DNA of 64,000 bases from Sarcomyxa edulis (taxonomy: Eukaryota; Basidiomycota; Agaricomycetes; Agaricales; Mycenaceae): positions 2,294,001 through 2,358,000 of the forward strand of contig QUOL01000002.1 of NCBI GenBank assembly GCA_009761415.1. Reading direction: 5' to 3'. The notes beneath the pieces are model-generated. The model was not told the DNA's origin, did no database searches, and saw only the letters and a list, made by a program, of their open reading frames with translations. Below, piece by piece: positions 33,313 through 45,181 of the stretch. The position numbers and the translations under genes were made by a program. Within the stretch, counting starts at the first letter, position 1. Each line of letters opens with the position of its first letter.

Positions 33313-34625
33313 ATGCTAAGACTCATCGCTCTGCTGCCACTACTCCCAATCACGGTCCTGGGAACACCATGGCCATCCTCTCCATCCGTCCAATCGCAAG
33401 ATCCCCTGCTGCAGACCGAACTCAGGCTCGACGACGTCGACCCCATCAAAGTCCCAGTCAAAGTCCCCGTACATCTGTAAGTTTCGTAGGTTTCGGCACC
33501 TCAAACCTCAAACCAAACCAGAACGCTCACTAGCACTGTATTATATCATTGGTATTAACATTGATATTGGAAGGGGCGTAATGTCCAAATGCCCAGACGC
33601 ATTACTCTGCGAGTCGGTTTTCGACCAGGTCATTCAGAGGGTGGGAGATAAGATGGATTTGGAGTTGATTTATGTCGCCAAGTGCGTTTATAAAGTTCTA
33701 CGTTCTACGTTCTACGTTCTACGTGCCAGTGAATCGTACGGGCTTACTAACTATTCATCTATCTCTCTGTACAATACATCTCGTGCTCTTAGGATAAACT
33801 CCTCCTCACCCCCCTACACCCTAACATGCATGCACGGACCATCAGAATGCGCCGGCAACATTCAACAACTCTGCGTCAAGAAATACGCTCCGTCGTTCCA
33901 GGAGTGGTGGGAGTTCGTGCAGTGTCAGAATTATGGAGGGAGGGAGGGGATTGGTGAGCCGGGGGTTGCGTTGAAGTGCGCGCGATCAGCTGGTTAGTAC
34001 TGAGTTCGTTCTCACAAGGATATCTTGTATCTTGTACTGATCTGTGTGTGTGGGTATGTGTGTGTGACACTGTGTGTATGGATTCTGACTACCCCGTGAC
34101 ATCGATATGTAGGTATCGATTGGGAGGGGAGCGGTGTCGGAGACTGTGCGGGGTTGGCAATGGATGATCATGGGAGCGGGAAAGGGAAAGGGAAGGGGAA
34201 GGGGATGGAAGGTGTTCGGTTACTCCAGGAAAGTGTGAATTTTACACGGGAGTTGGGGGTTAGGTACGTCACCGTCCAATCACCGTCAGCACGAATACTG
34301 AAGGATGAAGCTGACATTATTGACCGACGTTGACTTTGTTTGATGTGTGTATGTGTGTATGTGGATTTGTAGCAAGAGCTGCACGATCTTGATTAACTAC
34401 GAGAAAGTCTGTGTTCATGATTCGACGTGGAAGGAGTGTGAGGTGAGATTTGTAGGTTGTTTGAGATGATTACTGAATGTTATTGACCCGACGCGATGAT
34501 TTATACTATAGGACGGACATACTCCAAGTGACTTCGCGAGGAAGATTACTGCCGAGTGGGAGCGGCTCAATAGTCTCAGTTCGAGTAAGGATGAAGACGA
34601 AGACGAAGACGAAGACGAGGACTAA
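33313..34625 (+). CDS. GILT-like thiol reductase family protein, secreted
   Basis: Start ATG 33313; six exons, about 230 residues, stop 34623-34625. A signal peptide (MLRLIALLPLLPITVLG) precedes VPVKVPVHLGVMSKCPDALLCES. The body has YTLTCMHGPSECAGNIQQLCVKKYA and WWEFVQCQNYGG, a Cys pattern typical of gamma-interferon-inducible lysosomal thiol reductase relatives, and later CTILINYEKVCVHDSTWKECEDG. Animal GILT uses a CxxC redox pair; here the corresponding cysteines are spaced CPDALLC (C-x5-C), so redox activity is uncertain. The tail is acidic (KDEDEDEDEDED). A GK-repeat insert lies near 34170-34210. The last two exons are duplicated just downstream as a broken copy. Confidence 0.8.
33695..33722 (+). 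repeat. Heptanucleotide repeat (GTTCTAC)4 in an intron
   Basis: Four tandem GTTCTAC units lie in an intron of the GILT-like gene. Confidence 0.85.
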
Positions 34626-34682
34626 CCGAACTCCGCGCGCGGTCGTGGTCGTGGTCGTATCGGAATCCGGCGTTGGAGTTTT

Positions 34683-34717
34683 GGGATTGGGATTGGGATT
34701 GGGATTGAGATTGGGAT
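34683..34717 (+). repeat. GGGATT-type minisatellite downstream of the GILT-like gene
   Basis: Several GGGATT units lie within a segment (about 34657-34735) that recurs in shortened form at about 35331-35390, both ending GACCAGCCAACTGGA. Confidence 0.8.
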
Positions 34718-34815
34718 GACCAGCCAACTGGAGAGTGAGTTGGGGAATTAGATACGTGAGCAAGGAGAGCGAAGCGAAAGAAGCTGATGTTGATGTTGAC
34801 ATTGATCTCTGTAGT

Positions 34816-35045
34816 TAGTAAGAGCTGCACCATCTTGATCAATTATGAGAAGGTCTGAGTCTGTATCCATGATTCTGATTGAAGGAGTGTGAAGTGAGAT
34901 TGGTTTCTTCATGTTGTTTGAGATACTGACGCGACGACGGGCACGCCCCAAGTGACTTCGCGAGCGCGAGGAAAATCACTACCGAATGGGAGCGACTCAA
35001 CAGTCCGAGTACGGATCTCGACGAAGACGAAGAGAAAGACTAAGA
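34816..35045 (+). pseudogene. Duplicated, broken 3' end of the GILT-like gene
   Basis: This matches the last two exons and intervening intron of the GILT-like gene (34371-34630): AAGAGCTGCACCATCTTGAT, GAAGGAGTGTGAAGTGAGA, GTGACTTCGCGAG and the terminal GAAGACGAAG run with a stop. In the copy the frame after AATTATGAGAAGGTC meets TGA, and the intron acceptor region is eroded, so it cannot encode the tail in frame. No upstream exons are present. Confidence 0.82.
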
Positions 35046-35771
35046 GAACTGCGCGGTTGCGGTTGCTTCGAGTCGTATCGTATATATATCACTGTGAACG
35101 ATTTAATTAACCAAGGAGCAATTCATACACAATGATGACTATGTTCAATCCTATCAGCGGTACTACAATACCCTTCGTCAATATATATATTTCGCATCGC
35201 AATATGAAGAGGAGGAGGAATTGTGTATTGCTACGCACTTCGCATGAGGGTTCTAACAGCACTTATGAGATCGATGATGCGTGCTTTTACACCGACGTCA
35301 GCTTGAGCGACGCCGTACCCGGTCTGGTCATATCGGAATGCGGCGTTGGCGTTGGAGTTTTGGGATTGGGCTGACCAGCCAACTGGAACGATACAAGTCA
35401 GGTTGGAGTGAAAATGTAGCGTGTAGACCACGTACTTCGTGCGAGGAAACGATCCTCACTCAATACCGCCATTGCATTGATGAGGAGGACGGAGATGTAG
35501 AATATGGTTCCCAGGAGAAGCATTTTGAGACACTAGACTGGAACTGGAACTAGAGAAGACGATATAGGAGGGTCTTTTGGGGATGTTGGCGTAACCGCCA
35601 GCAGAACGCGTCGAAGAGCTCAAATCTGCGTGCAGGCTGCTAGTAGAGGCGTAGAGGTCGTGGCCAAACGTATAGAGGTGGTTTTAAACTCCGATCATCT
35701 TGACCGACCTCGTTCTTCACTGGCACCCGGGTAAATTTACCCCAGTTCCAGTTACATTTCTAGTACTTGCG
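35046..35771. other. Intergenic, contains a second copy of the GILT downstream flank
   Basis: About 60 bp at 35331-35390 repeat the flank found after the intact GILT-like gene, showing the duplication included downstream DNA. The remainder up to the mitochondrial L22 start has no gene I can support and should hold its promoter. Confidence 0.55.
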
Positions 35772-36852
35772 ATGCAAGGAGGTTTGCGCAATGGTGAGTG
35801 GAGTGGCATTGTTATATCATTCTAGTTTAGTTGGTTTGACCAACCCAACCCCATTTCCCAGTCGGACGCACAACCCGTTCCTTGAAAATCACCCCGCAAC
35901 CCGTCTTGCGGTCGTTGCAGGCTTCACGTCGCAAGTAAGCCTCGTTCTATGCATATAGTCGACCCGACATTGAACTTGAACCTGTATCGAACTATCCATG
36001 ACCATGACTAGTGAGACGAACTGGACGAAATGGGTCACGGAGAAGATTATGCCTGTACCCCGAGCGAAAGACGAGGCAGCGGATATGGAAGCTAGGAAAC
36101 ATGCAGCTCACGAAGAAGGGAAGCGGAATATATTCGAGACTGTGAAACCCAAGGCGGCTCCGGATGCGAAAGCTGCGTCTTCAGCAGAGGCGAAGAGTGC
36201 TGGGAAGTACGGGCCACGAGTGGATAAATTGAAGCTGAAAAGGCCTACACCCACATTCGTGAGTTCACTACTACCTTTCGTTTACCAACCATATAGGTGT
36301 AGATGTACTAATGGCTGCAACAACCACTCCCTAACTTAGCACGAATACTCTACCTCCAATTTCAAGATATCCAACCGTAAACTGAACATGATCGGTCGGC
36401 AAATCGCAGGCAAACCCATCGACCACGCTATTCTTCAAATGCAGTTCAGCGAGAAACGGGTTAGTACGCGGATCATGCATATGCTTTGCACGGCAAAGTG
36501 CCATGCGGTCAATTATAAGCATTTGGAGAAGGGGAAACTTGTCGTTTGTGCGTACATGCACCTCATTATATGGTATCTCGCATCGAACTTACTTACTTTG
36601 AATCCCTGTTTAGCGGAAGCGTGGGTCACGAAGGGACATCGCACGTTCAAGAGGATGGAACCGAGGGCTCGTGGTCATATGGGGATACGTGTACATCCTT
36701 CGGCGAGGTTGCATGTTAAGCTGAAAGAAGGAAAGACCTATGAGGAGAAGAAGAAAGAGGAGCGAGAGTTTAAGCTGAAGAGGATTGTCTCTTCTGCTTA
36801 TACGAGAGAGGATAAGCCTCTACGGAACCCTGGACATATGTGGGCTTGGTAG
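35772..36852 (+). CDS. Mitochondrial large-subunit ribosomal protein uL22m (L22)
   Basis: Two short 5' exons (35772-35793 and 35862-35934) join in frame to 36012 and supply an Arg-rich presequence (MQGGLRNVGRTTRSLKITPQ...LQASRR) before NETNWTKWVTEKIMP. A start at 35998 would lack this targeting signal and uses an ATG inside the intron. The ribosomal domain runs from HEYSTSNFKISNRKLNMIGRQ through LQMQFSEKRVSTRIMHMLC to EAWVTKGHRTFKRMEPRARG, HMGIRVHPSARLHV. This matches uL22, which lines the exit tunnel. The product is about 270 residues, acting in the mitochondrial matrix. Confidence 0.88.
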
Positions 36853-36996
36853 ATGTACCCGACTTTATGATACGTTTTACCACTTCAGTGTCGACAAAAT
36901 TGAGCTAGACGTCGACTGAATGAATTGTGTGAGGCTCGGCGCGTGAGATCGGAATTGGACACGTCTGCCCAAGCACTTTCCCTCCAATTCACAACA

Positions 36997-38775
36997 ATGC
37001 TACAGCGCTGGGGCAGCCTCCCCGTCCTTCTTCTCGGTCTTTTGGTACCATCTCTTACATCTGCACAGTCCTTTGAGAACACTGCGATCGTCCGCACCGT
37101 TGAGCTCGGTGGTTCGCTCGTCCACGTCACTACAACTTATGCAGTCAAAGCTCTTTCTGCTGGATCCAAGGTTTACACGTTGGCTCTCGGCGCTGAGGAG
37201 AAGGAGAAGACTAGCTGGCTCGAAGTGAAGTTGAAAGGCCAGGAAACACCTCTAGTGGTAGCAGACCGCGGTATTGACGCGAGCAGGTACGTTTCATAAC
37301 CAATTACTCTGAATATCATCCATTCATCTGTGTGTTTTCTAATAGCAACTACCATCTGCTTGACGTGACTCTACCTACTGCCCTAGCTGTCAATGGCTCT
37401 GTAAATATCGTTCTCGAGACAGTACAGACGCACGCAACCTGGCCATGGCCAGAAAAAGCTGCGCAGCAGGATGCCCAAGCTTTGAAGTATACTACAGATC
37501 TCTTCGTTCTCAGTCCTTACTACACCTCTGTTCAAAGAACCAAGATTAGGCAAGTGATATAGTTCTCATGCTTTGCGTTGTATTATACTGATGTCATCGC
37601 CCAGGTCTCCTTCTACCAAAGTAATCTCGTATACCACCCCAGAAGGACTACAAGACTTTACCCTAGAGAACACCGTCACCAAGTCTGGTGCTACCATCAC
37701 ATATGGTCCCTACAGCAAAGTCCCAGCCTCTGCCCAGGATGGCTTTATCACCAAAAACCAAATTCCTATCACAGTGCATTACAATTACGATTATCCCGTC
37801 CTCGAGGTCTTGCAGTTGAAGCGCGCTGCAGAGATAAGCCACTGGGGTGCGAACCTGAATATTCAGGACGAGATCCATCTTCATAACGCTGGTCCTGAGT
37901 GAGTCAAACCAATGCATCTTCGCAGCCTCAGTCACGATAATTATGACCGTGATATTCAGATTGAAAGGCCATTTCTCGCGTGTTGAACATCAGTCTCAAG
38001 CGTTCTTCAAACGTCCTGCACCTCACGTCATGCCTTCCTTGACCTTGCACCTCCCGCCTGGTATCAGTAACACTTATTACTATGACCTCATCGGCAACGT
38101 CTCCACATCCCGCCTGCGCACTGTTCCTTCTCCTCCTCGCTCCTCGTCCTCGAAGATCAATGCCAACCAATACAGCGTCCTCGAGCTCAAGCCTCGTTAC
38201 CCTCTCATGGGCGGATGGAATTATAGCTTCACACTTGGCTGGGATGCACCATTGGCTGATTCTGCTAGCTACGATGCCCAGACCGGAACATACTATGTTG
38301 GAATTCCTATCATGACATTGATACCAGGAGCTGTGGTCGATGAGGCCGAGGTCAAGATCATTCTCCCAGAGGGCGCTACGTGAGTTTCTGGGAAGCAAGG
38401 ATTGGCAGAGAGTTCGTACTGATTCATTCTTGACTCACGCGCAGTGATGTCGAATTCTTCCCCCCTTTCCCCGCCGTCTCGAACTGGATTTCGACCCACA
38501 CGACGTACTTGGACACCACAGGCCGTCCTGCGCTCACTTTCAAGTACGAACAACTCACAGACAAACACGCTAGCATTATCTACGTATGTATCATTTCATC
38601 AGTGCATATTCTTATTCCTAATTGCTTTCATCGTTAGGTGTCCTACAAAGTGCCACTTTCGGCGCACCTCAAAAAACCATTCGCAGTCGCCGCAGCTTTC
38701 TTTAGCGTATTCACATTCGCATTGGCTGCCCGAAGAATTGACATGAGAATTCACACAAAGTCGAAAAAGGCGTAA
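36997..38775 (+). CDS. OST1: Ribophorin I / Ost1, oligosaccharyltransferase subunit
   Basis: About 470 residues in several exons. A signal peptide (MLQRWGSLPVLLLGLLVPSLTSA) precedes a lumenal region with SFENTAIVRTVELGGSLVHVTTTY, LDVTLPTALAVNGS, TSVQRTKIRSPSTKVISYT, HWGANLNIQDEIHLHNAG and LMGGWNYSFTLGWDAPL, all typical of ribophorin I. One membrane helix (PFAVAAAFFSVFTFALAA) and a short basic cytosolic tail (RRIDMRIHTKSKKA) end the chain. Ost1 is part of the ER complex that transfers the lipid-linked glycan to Asn in nascent proteins. The final GCG-TAAGT could also serve as a splice donor, but the stop is where the family normally ends. Confidence 0.94.
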
Positions 38776-39013
38776 GTCTGTTGTAATAGAGTTACATTCG
38801 GTGCAAGCTTTCGAGTGCAGTTGAATTGTTGTTTCTCATTGATTGATCATGAGTATCATGCGTGATCAAGAATATATACTGACTACCAGGATTTCTCGTC
38901 TCCTGGACCGGGCGTGCGGTGGAAACTGTGAAGTGTCAAGATCTCGCACCCAGGAGGTGTCGAGGACCTATACGAGAGTGAGCTCAAATACCGGAATTGA
39001 TGCCAGAGACAAC

Positions 39014-39594
39014 TTACGGTTCCAAAAGCATATACACTCCTAGAGAACCATCTCTTGAGCAAGTGTAGAACAGACCCTGATTCGTCTTGGGTCCTTGATC
39101 GTAATGCAACATCGTGCCCCGCCATCTCCAACTTCCACCGTTGACGCCTTCCTTTCTGTTCCCGAGCGTCAACTGTAGTGGAATGTTTGCACTTTGAGTC
39201 GAGTTCAAGACGTTCACGCGAAGAATTGATGTCTCATTCGTGATTTGGTAGAGTTGGTGCTGGTGGATGTAGAAAAGTGGTGGGCCCGTCGGCTCTACGG
39301 CCACGGTGATATTGCCGGGTACCCCTGTACCAGAGGATTTGAATGGACCGTTTAGAGGAACTAAGCAAAGTACGCACCCCGTGGGGAAGCCACAGACAAG
39401 TGTTTAGTCTGATGCACTTCATTCTGTCGGATGGGGCCGATAGCTTCAATGTATGAGGCTCCTGGGACTAAAGACCCAATTGAGGCGCGAAACTGATCTC
39501 CCCATGGTCCTTCCCATGTTGAAATGCCTGCCACTGATATGAATGCGAGGCAGGAGATAAGCAAGTAAGCAAAGAGTCGTCGGATCATACTCAA
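39014..39594 (-). CDS. Small secreted protein of unknown function
   Basis: Two exons on the minus strand, joined by an intron of about 53 nt near 39320-39375 (SPRG then VPGNITVAVE), give about 175 residues. A clear signal peptide (MSMIRRLFAYLLISCLAFISVAG) is followed by STWEGPWGDQFRASIGSLVPG, a Gln/Thr-rich middle with several potential N-glycosylation sites, and GGSWRWRGTMLHYDQGPK near the C-terminus. I do not recognise the family. It shares a divergent promoter region with the PPR gene. Confidence 0.7.
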
Positions 39595-40008
39595 GTATTG
39601 GACGATGCGGACTGGGTTACAATTACGAGGGCGTTCAGTACGATGGATGGTGATTTACACGAAATATATGGCCTATAGCTGAACGACGCGTACGTGGCGC
39701 AATGGATGCAAGGCCGAACTTGTCTCGAAGGGTGGAGCCGATCAATAAATCAGAGTCCTGGTGAATTACACCGTCATTGAAAACGTTTCTTCTCAGGTAA
39801 CGCCGAGCAGGTCACCTGGTTACATTTCAGCGTTTGTTTTTCCGCTTCAAAGCAGGAGGAGAGCAAGAAGGGGAAATATGTGACACTAAGATGCTGTCAC
39901 TCGTCACGCGTTTCGATCGTTCTCACTTTTTCGGAGATTTGAAATTTCTTCAAGTTCTAGCAAAACGAGGTCGAACGAATCTCCACCCTCTGTAGGTCTA
40001 CTGGATCC

Positions 40009-42576
40009 ATGCTCCGAACTGGGGCAATACACAATGCTCAGCGACACCTAGAAACACTCGCGGGTCCTTCATTCCAGCGTTATTTCGCTACAAGGCCACG
40101 TAGAGACGAATCCCGTTCATCTCGAGGGCCTGGGGGTTCGGAGAAATCTAGCGCTCCGAGGTATAATCGGACATACAGTGCTAAGGATAACAAGGAGACA
40201 TCCCATAGACGACCGAGGGATGACGACCGGTCCAAATCGCGTTTCCCACCGCGAAACGCGGACGCATCGAGTAATCGAGGCACTTCTTCCTGGGGTAGCG
40301 GTAGACGAGGAAGAGATAGTGAAGACTCTGGCTCTAGATACGACCGTCGTCCCTCCTCTGACGATTCACGACCAACACCGTCATCATACCCACCAAGACC
40401 AAAATGGAACGACAGAGCAACAAGCTCCCGCTCTTCTCCAAAGGGTAGAGACTCCGATACCTCCTCGAATCCGCCCAGAAGTCGGGACTCTCGAGGAAAA
40501 CCAAGGCAACTCAGTAGATGGGAAGCTGACGATGAAAAACTAGAACAGTCAAAAATTCCGCGATATCTACGTCGGGAAGCTGCTCATATAGCACAAGACA
40601 TGGACTTTTCATCCCCACCCCCTCCACAAACTGACTCACGAGCTTCTGGCTCTCAGTCCCGCTATCGATCTCGTCACCTTACGGAAGAATCTCGAGTCCC
40701 GATCAGAAATCCTAGTGGTAAAATCGTACTCCTGGAACCTCATGTTCTTTCTGCAAGATTGAAAAAATCGTGTGAGGCCGGGCATATCGAAGAGGCTGTT
40801 TCTATGTTGAAGAGGTCGCCGTTGGATGCCCAGAATCCTCCTGTTTGGAACACATTGATATGGGAATGTTTGAAAGCTAAACGATTTAAGCTCGCATACC
40901 AGTTATACATTGATGTAAGAGTATCTTAAACCTCGGATCACTTTCATCCAATTGACCATGTCCGTGCGCAGATGAAACGACGAGGCTTCAGCCCCACCAC
41001 ACGAACCTTTCAGACAATGTTTTCTGGACTCTCGCGTATTGAGTTCTGGTCGAGTCATCCCAAACAACTCGCCCATGCTCATTCCCTATACGATTCATTT
41101 AAAAGACATTTAGACTCCCTGAAAAAGGACGACCCAGAAAGCCCAGATCTCACCGTCACACCGCTCACCTCATATATTAAAATCCTCGGAGCTACAGGAG
41201 CACATCAAGAGATATTTGACATATATTACGAGATGGACTCAGAAGGTCCCCTTGCCCCAAATCAATTCATCTTCGCGGCTATGTTCCAAGCTCTATCGGA
41301 GGCGAAAGCCTCAGCTGGCGATCGCGGAATAATCACTCAATCGTCAGCCGATGCGAAACTCCTATGGACGCAGATGCTCAAGGCCTCCCAGAAAAAACCC
41401 GGGTTCCAGGTAGATTCGTATATTACAGCCGCCGCGATATCTGCTTTAGCCCGAGGTCGACCCGCTGATCAGCAACTTGCCTTCAAAATCGTGCACGAGT
41501 ATCTAGGACTGACTTTACCCGGTGAACCTCACTCGGAATGTAGACACCCAATTACAGCCCAAGGCCTCTATTCCGCGCTCAGACTATGCAATATCAGTCG
41601 CAAACATCCCTTCGCCATATGGTACTACAAGCAGATGATGCGACGGTCTGAGCACCTGGGTGGAGTGGAAGTCCTGCACAGAGGGCATATGGAGGAAGTG
41701 ATGAAGGCCTACATAGCCATGGCAGCTTCTGGAGCCCGCGAGGAAGCTTATCAGGCATTACAGACTCTTCATTGGATGCTCAAGCAAGAACTCACAGGAA
41801 AGAACGGACCCAACATCAGACCTGCGACATCGACGTTCAACCTCGTCATGATGGCGTGTTGGCGCGGTGCAGACTGGGAATCTGCAGCAAGGACATTCGA
41901 GTTGATGACTGGGTACAAAGCGGATGATTTCAAGCACGAGAAGCATGCGCAGGCTCCTCGATACCAGAAGAGGTCGACGGGTAGAAATTTGATCCCTGAC
42001 GCTGAGACGATGTCGAGTATGGTACGGGCGGTGCTTGCTAGCGATGATCTAAGTCATGATCGCGAGGACCTGAAGCAGTGTCTGAGGATAGTGGACCATG
42101 TCGGTGCGGATCTCTTGTTCGGCCCTCTAGGTACGGAACAGTCGACGAAGAAGAGGATACCGGCGATGCCAGAGGGTATGAATGGAGCCGAGGGCCCGAG
42201 CAAGAAGGCATTGAAGCATATGGCTTTCTACCACGGCAAACTTGCTTCTGCGTTGCTCGATCTCATTGACAGAGTACAGCCGTCTGCGAGGAACAGGGAG
42301 CCACAGGGGGGTGAAGCAGCGCAATGGGCTGCTCTACGGGAACGAGCCAAGAAGGTGGCAGAATCACCTGCATCCAAGTTGGCGAGCACCCCTGCGTTGG
42401 AGCACTTGTTCGACGAGCCGGACTTTGAGCTTCTTGATGCGGACGACGACGTCGATCAAGTCCCAATTCCATTGCAGCGACGTTCGACATCTCCCCGTGC
42501 CTTCATTGATGAAGATGAAGGCGAAGAGGTACCATACAAACCGAAACAAAAGCGAGACAAACGTATCGTATTATGA
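40009..42576 (+). CDS. Mitochondrial pentatricopeptide-repeat (PPR) protein
   Basis: Two exons (40009-40914, 40972-42576) give about 835 residues. The N-terminus is a mitochondrial presequence (MLRTGAIHNAQRHLETLAGPSFQRYFATR). A long Arg/Ser/Asp-rich disordered part to about residue 210 follows. From about residue 240 helical PPR-type repeats appear: LSARLKKSCEAGHIEEAVSML, VWNTLIWECLKAKRFKLAYQLY, KRRGFSPTTRTFQTMFSGL, TSYIKILGATGAHQEIFDIYY and APNQFIFAAMFQAL. A later repeat has ATSTFNLVMMACWRGADWESA. Such proteins bind and stabilise or help translate mitochondrial mRNAs. The target is unknown. Confidence 0.87.
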
Positions 42577-42892
42577 TAACAGAATGCGAATATACGCTCG
42601 GGTTTTTTTGGTTCTTACACAAGTAAGGTACATCCAACCAACGGACGGAGACCACATTTGCTGGATGGAGAGGTATTTTTGCAGTGAGTATTTGGCGAAT
42701 ACGTAGCGGGGGTGAGCCGAAAGGATTAACTACTTATATGAAATGTCTCTGTGTGCGGGGGATATAATAAAAACTAGACAACCCAAAATGTCCAATGACC
42801 AATGAACGCTGCAAAAATATGATATAATGGCTGCCCCCAAAAAGCGTGCGTACGTACACAAGAAAATAGATAAATGCTTGAGTGAGAGGCCA
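42577..42892. other. Convergent 3' intergenic region
   Basis: AT-rich sequence between the stop codons of the PPR gene and the minus-strand aspartic protease gene. No gene is seen. Confidence 0.6.
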
Positions 42893-45181
42893 CTACGCGA
42901 CGGACTTTGGCCTGTCACCAGGACGAAGCGTGGTCCCGTCGAAATTGTGGAAGGCGGGTGTAGGGGGAGCGAACAAGGTGTCTTCGGTAAGGGCCATTGA
43001 TACCGGCTCGTAGGTATGTGGTTGAGGTGATGGGCCACCGACGTAACTGTTTCTTGGGTGCATGGGCATGGGACTCATCCGACCACGTCCGACACGAGCA
43101 GTGCTGTTTCTGCTCGATCGACATCCTTTGCAAAGGAAGATGGAACCGATGACGACGAGACCGAGCAAAACAGCTGCGTTGAGTACCATAACGCCGAGCA
43201 TGGCTGGGAAATATTTGCCGATTTTGTCAAGCGTGTTGGCGACGTCAGTAGAAAGTGTCACAGATGTGGAGGAATCCGAGGAACTGTTGTCTGTGGATAC
43301 GTTATAGGTGATGTTGGTCGATGCGGTGCCGCCGCGAGAATCGTGGAATTCGACTGAAGCTTTGTCTGGGTCGACCAAGGAGAGTAGTTTGATGAATGGG
43401 TTGCCCATGTTGCCAGAAGAGTCAAAGTCTCCAAAGTCGTAGATGGAATAGACTGATCGTAGGAAGTTGTCGCCGATGAGCCAGTCACTGTAGGACGACG
43501 GTGTTTAGATATAGAATGACTGAATATAATCCGAGTTAGAACGTACAATTCTCCAGCTCCGACGGACACAGATTGTGGAATAAACGAGCCGACGCATGTT
43601 GATGAATCAGTGAGACTGGCCGGTGACACATCCAGAGGGTGCATGGGGAAAAGTTGTCCGCTGGATCACGCGATGTTACAGTCAGACAGGAAGAACATAA
43701 GAAAGATCGTGTACACGAACCCGAATTGAAGAGCCATGTCTATCTCGCTTTCACATGGCACAATCCATTGACCCAAGCTAGAACTGTATGAGGCTCCAGA
43801 TACTCCTCCATAAATGGCCTCAACAACTTCGCTAGGGGCATATCTAGACAAAATAATATCATGAGTACTATTCTTGATGAATTTCTGATAAAAGACTTAC
43901 GTATAGGAGGTTCCGCTATCCAACAATGCAACCGCTCTGTTACTGGGAGCACCACTGACGGTTGTTGTAGGTATGACCGTTGTGTTACCGACTATAATAG
44001 CCTCAAGAAGGACGTTCCATCGCGTTGGAGAATTGACAGGCCAAGTCGAGATAGCCGTGTTGTTTTCTACTGCAGCGTAAGCATCTTCATATTCGCCTGT
44101 GTCGGATTATATTTAGCTGCGGGGGTCCAGAATGGATGACGAGCATATTTACCAATCGAAAAGCTACCCTGGATGTCATCCTCGGAATCCGTAGTCCGTT
44201 GCAACGCGAAAGCAATGAAGTTTGGTTCGGAGGGGTTGTCTTGGAAGAGGTTGAACAGCAAGCTTCTTCCTGTCGATGAATCCGAAGCGTTGACTAATGC
44301 GTCGATGGTAGATAGACTTGTGAATCCTAGTCCGAGAACTCCGTCTGCTCCATAGGATAGCGCTGGGTTCGTAGCAGATTTAACATCGAGCAGTGCTTGA
44401 GAGGAAATGTTGATCCTAAAATAAACGTGCGTTGTAGTCGGGAATGGAGCACACGAGGCCAAGGGGCGCACGTACCCTGCAAATTCTACCGCTGCGTATG
44501 TGACATTTCCATAGGCCCATCCGATTCCATACTTCAAGCAAACAGGTGAGACTCTAGCAGTCACATTCATACCAATGAATACGCACAGTCAGGTTATATG
44601 TCGTAGACTATGGAATGGGTCAGCATGATACACAGCAAGAGATAAGGAACTTGAGACATACAGTATCTTTGCTGTTCGGGAGTGGAGTAGTCGAGCCCTT
44701 GATCCACAGATCAGAGGAGCCTGTATCCAACTGTACAACGTATACTACGCGCGCGAAATATGAGTAAGCGCTCGAGAGATAGTAACCGTATATCACGAAC
44801 CAGTGTCGCCAACAGTGACCTACAAGAAGAGTGAGATGTGCGGGATAGTCATACAAGTAGAAGAACTTACATTGGACATGTAAATCAGGTCATGTACAGA
44901 GCTTATTTCCGACCGAAAGTTATAGCGCGACCCTTGACTGTAGCGGATATGACATACCTTAAATCGAGAGCATTGTCATCATCACTGCTGGATGAACCTG
45001 AAGTTGTGGCCATGACTGCGACATTGGATAAAGCCTTTGACGAGGTCTTCGATACGGATACAGAAGCGCCACCACTTCGCCTTTGAATATTGGATCGTCT
45101 GCCTTGTTTGAAAGGCAGGATAACGGCGGAAGATGTGATGGCGGTTAGGAGCAAAGAGAGTGGAATTGCGTGTAGCTTCAT
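42893..45181 (-). CDS. Membrane-anchored pepsin-like aspartic protease
   Basis: A multi-exon minus-strand gene from 45181 (MKLHAIPLSLLLTAITSSAVILP signal peptide) encodes about 580 residues. A basic prosegment (QGRRSNIQRRSGG) is followed by the pepsin fold. The first catalytic motif is VVQLDTGSSDLWI near 44735-44700. The second is VALLDSGTSYTY, split by an intron near 43900-43945. YGADGVLGLGF, SFSIGEY and WLIGDNFLRSVYSIYDF also fit the family. After the catalytic domain come a Ser/Thr-rich stretch, one membrane helix (MLGVMVLNAAVLLGLVVIGSIFL) and a cytosolic tail rich in Pro/Arg/Ser. It is probably a cell-surface or endosomal type I membrane protease. At least nine short introns were inferred, so exact joins are approximate. 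Confidence 0.88.

Noticed and set aside
34506..34842. Minus-strand frames rich in NPNPNP or SQSQSQ
   Set aside because: They are translations of the GGGATT minisatellite and of the acidic-tail codons of the GILT-like gene.
35998..36011. ATG 35998 as the start of mitochondrial L22
   Set aside because: It lies in the intron preceding exon 3; using it loses the mitochondrial presequence supplied by the two upstream exons.
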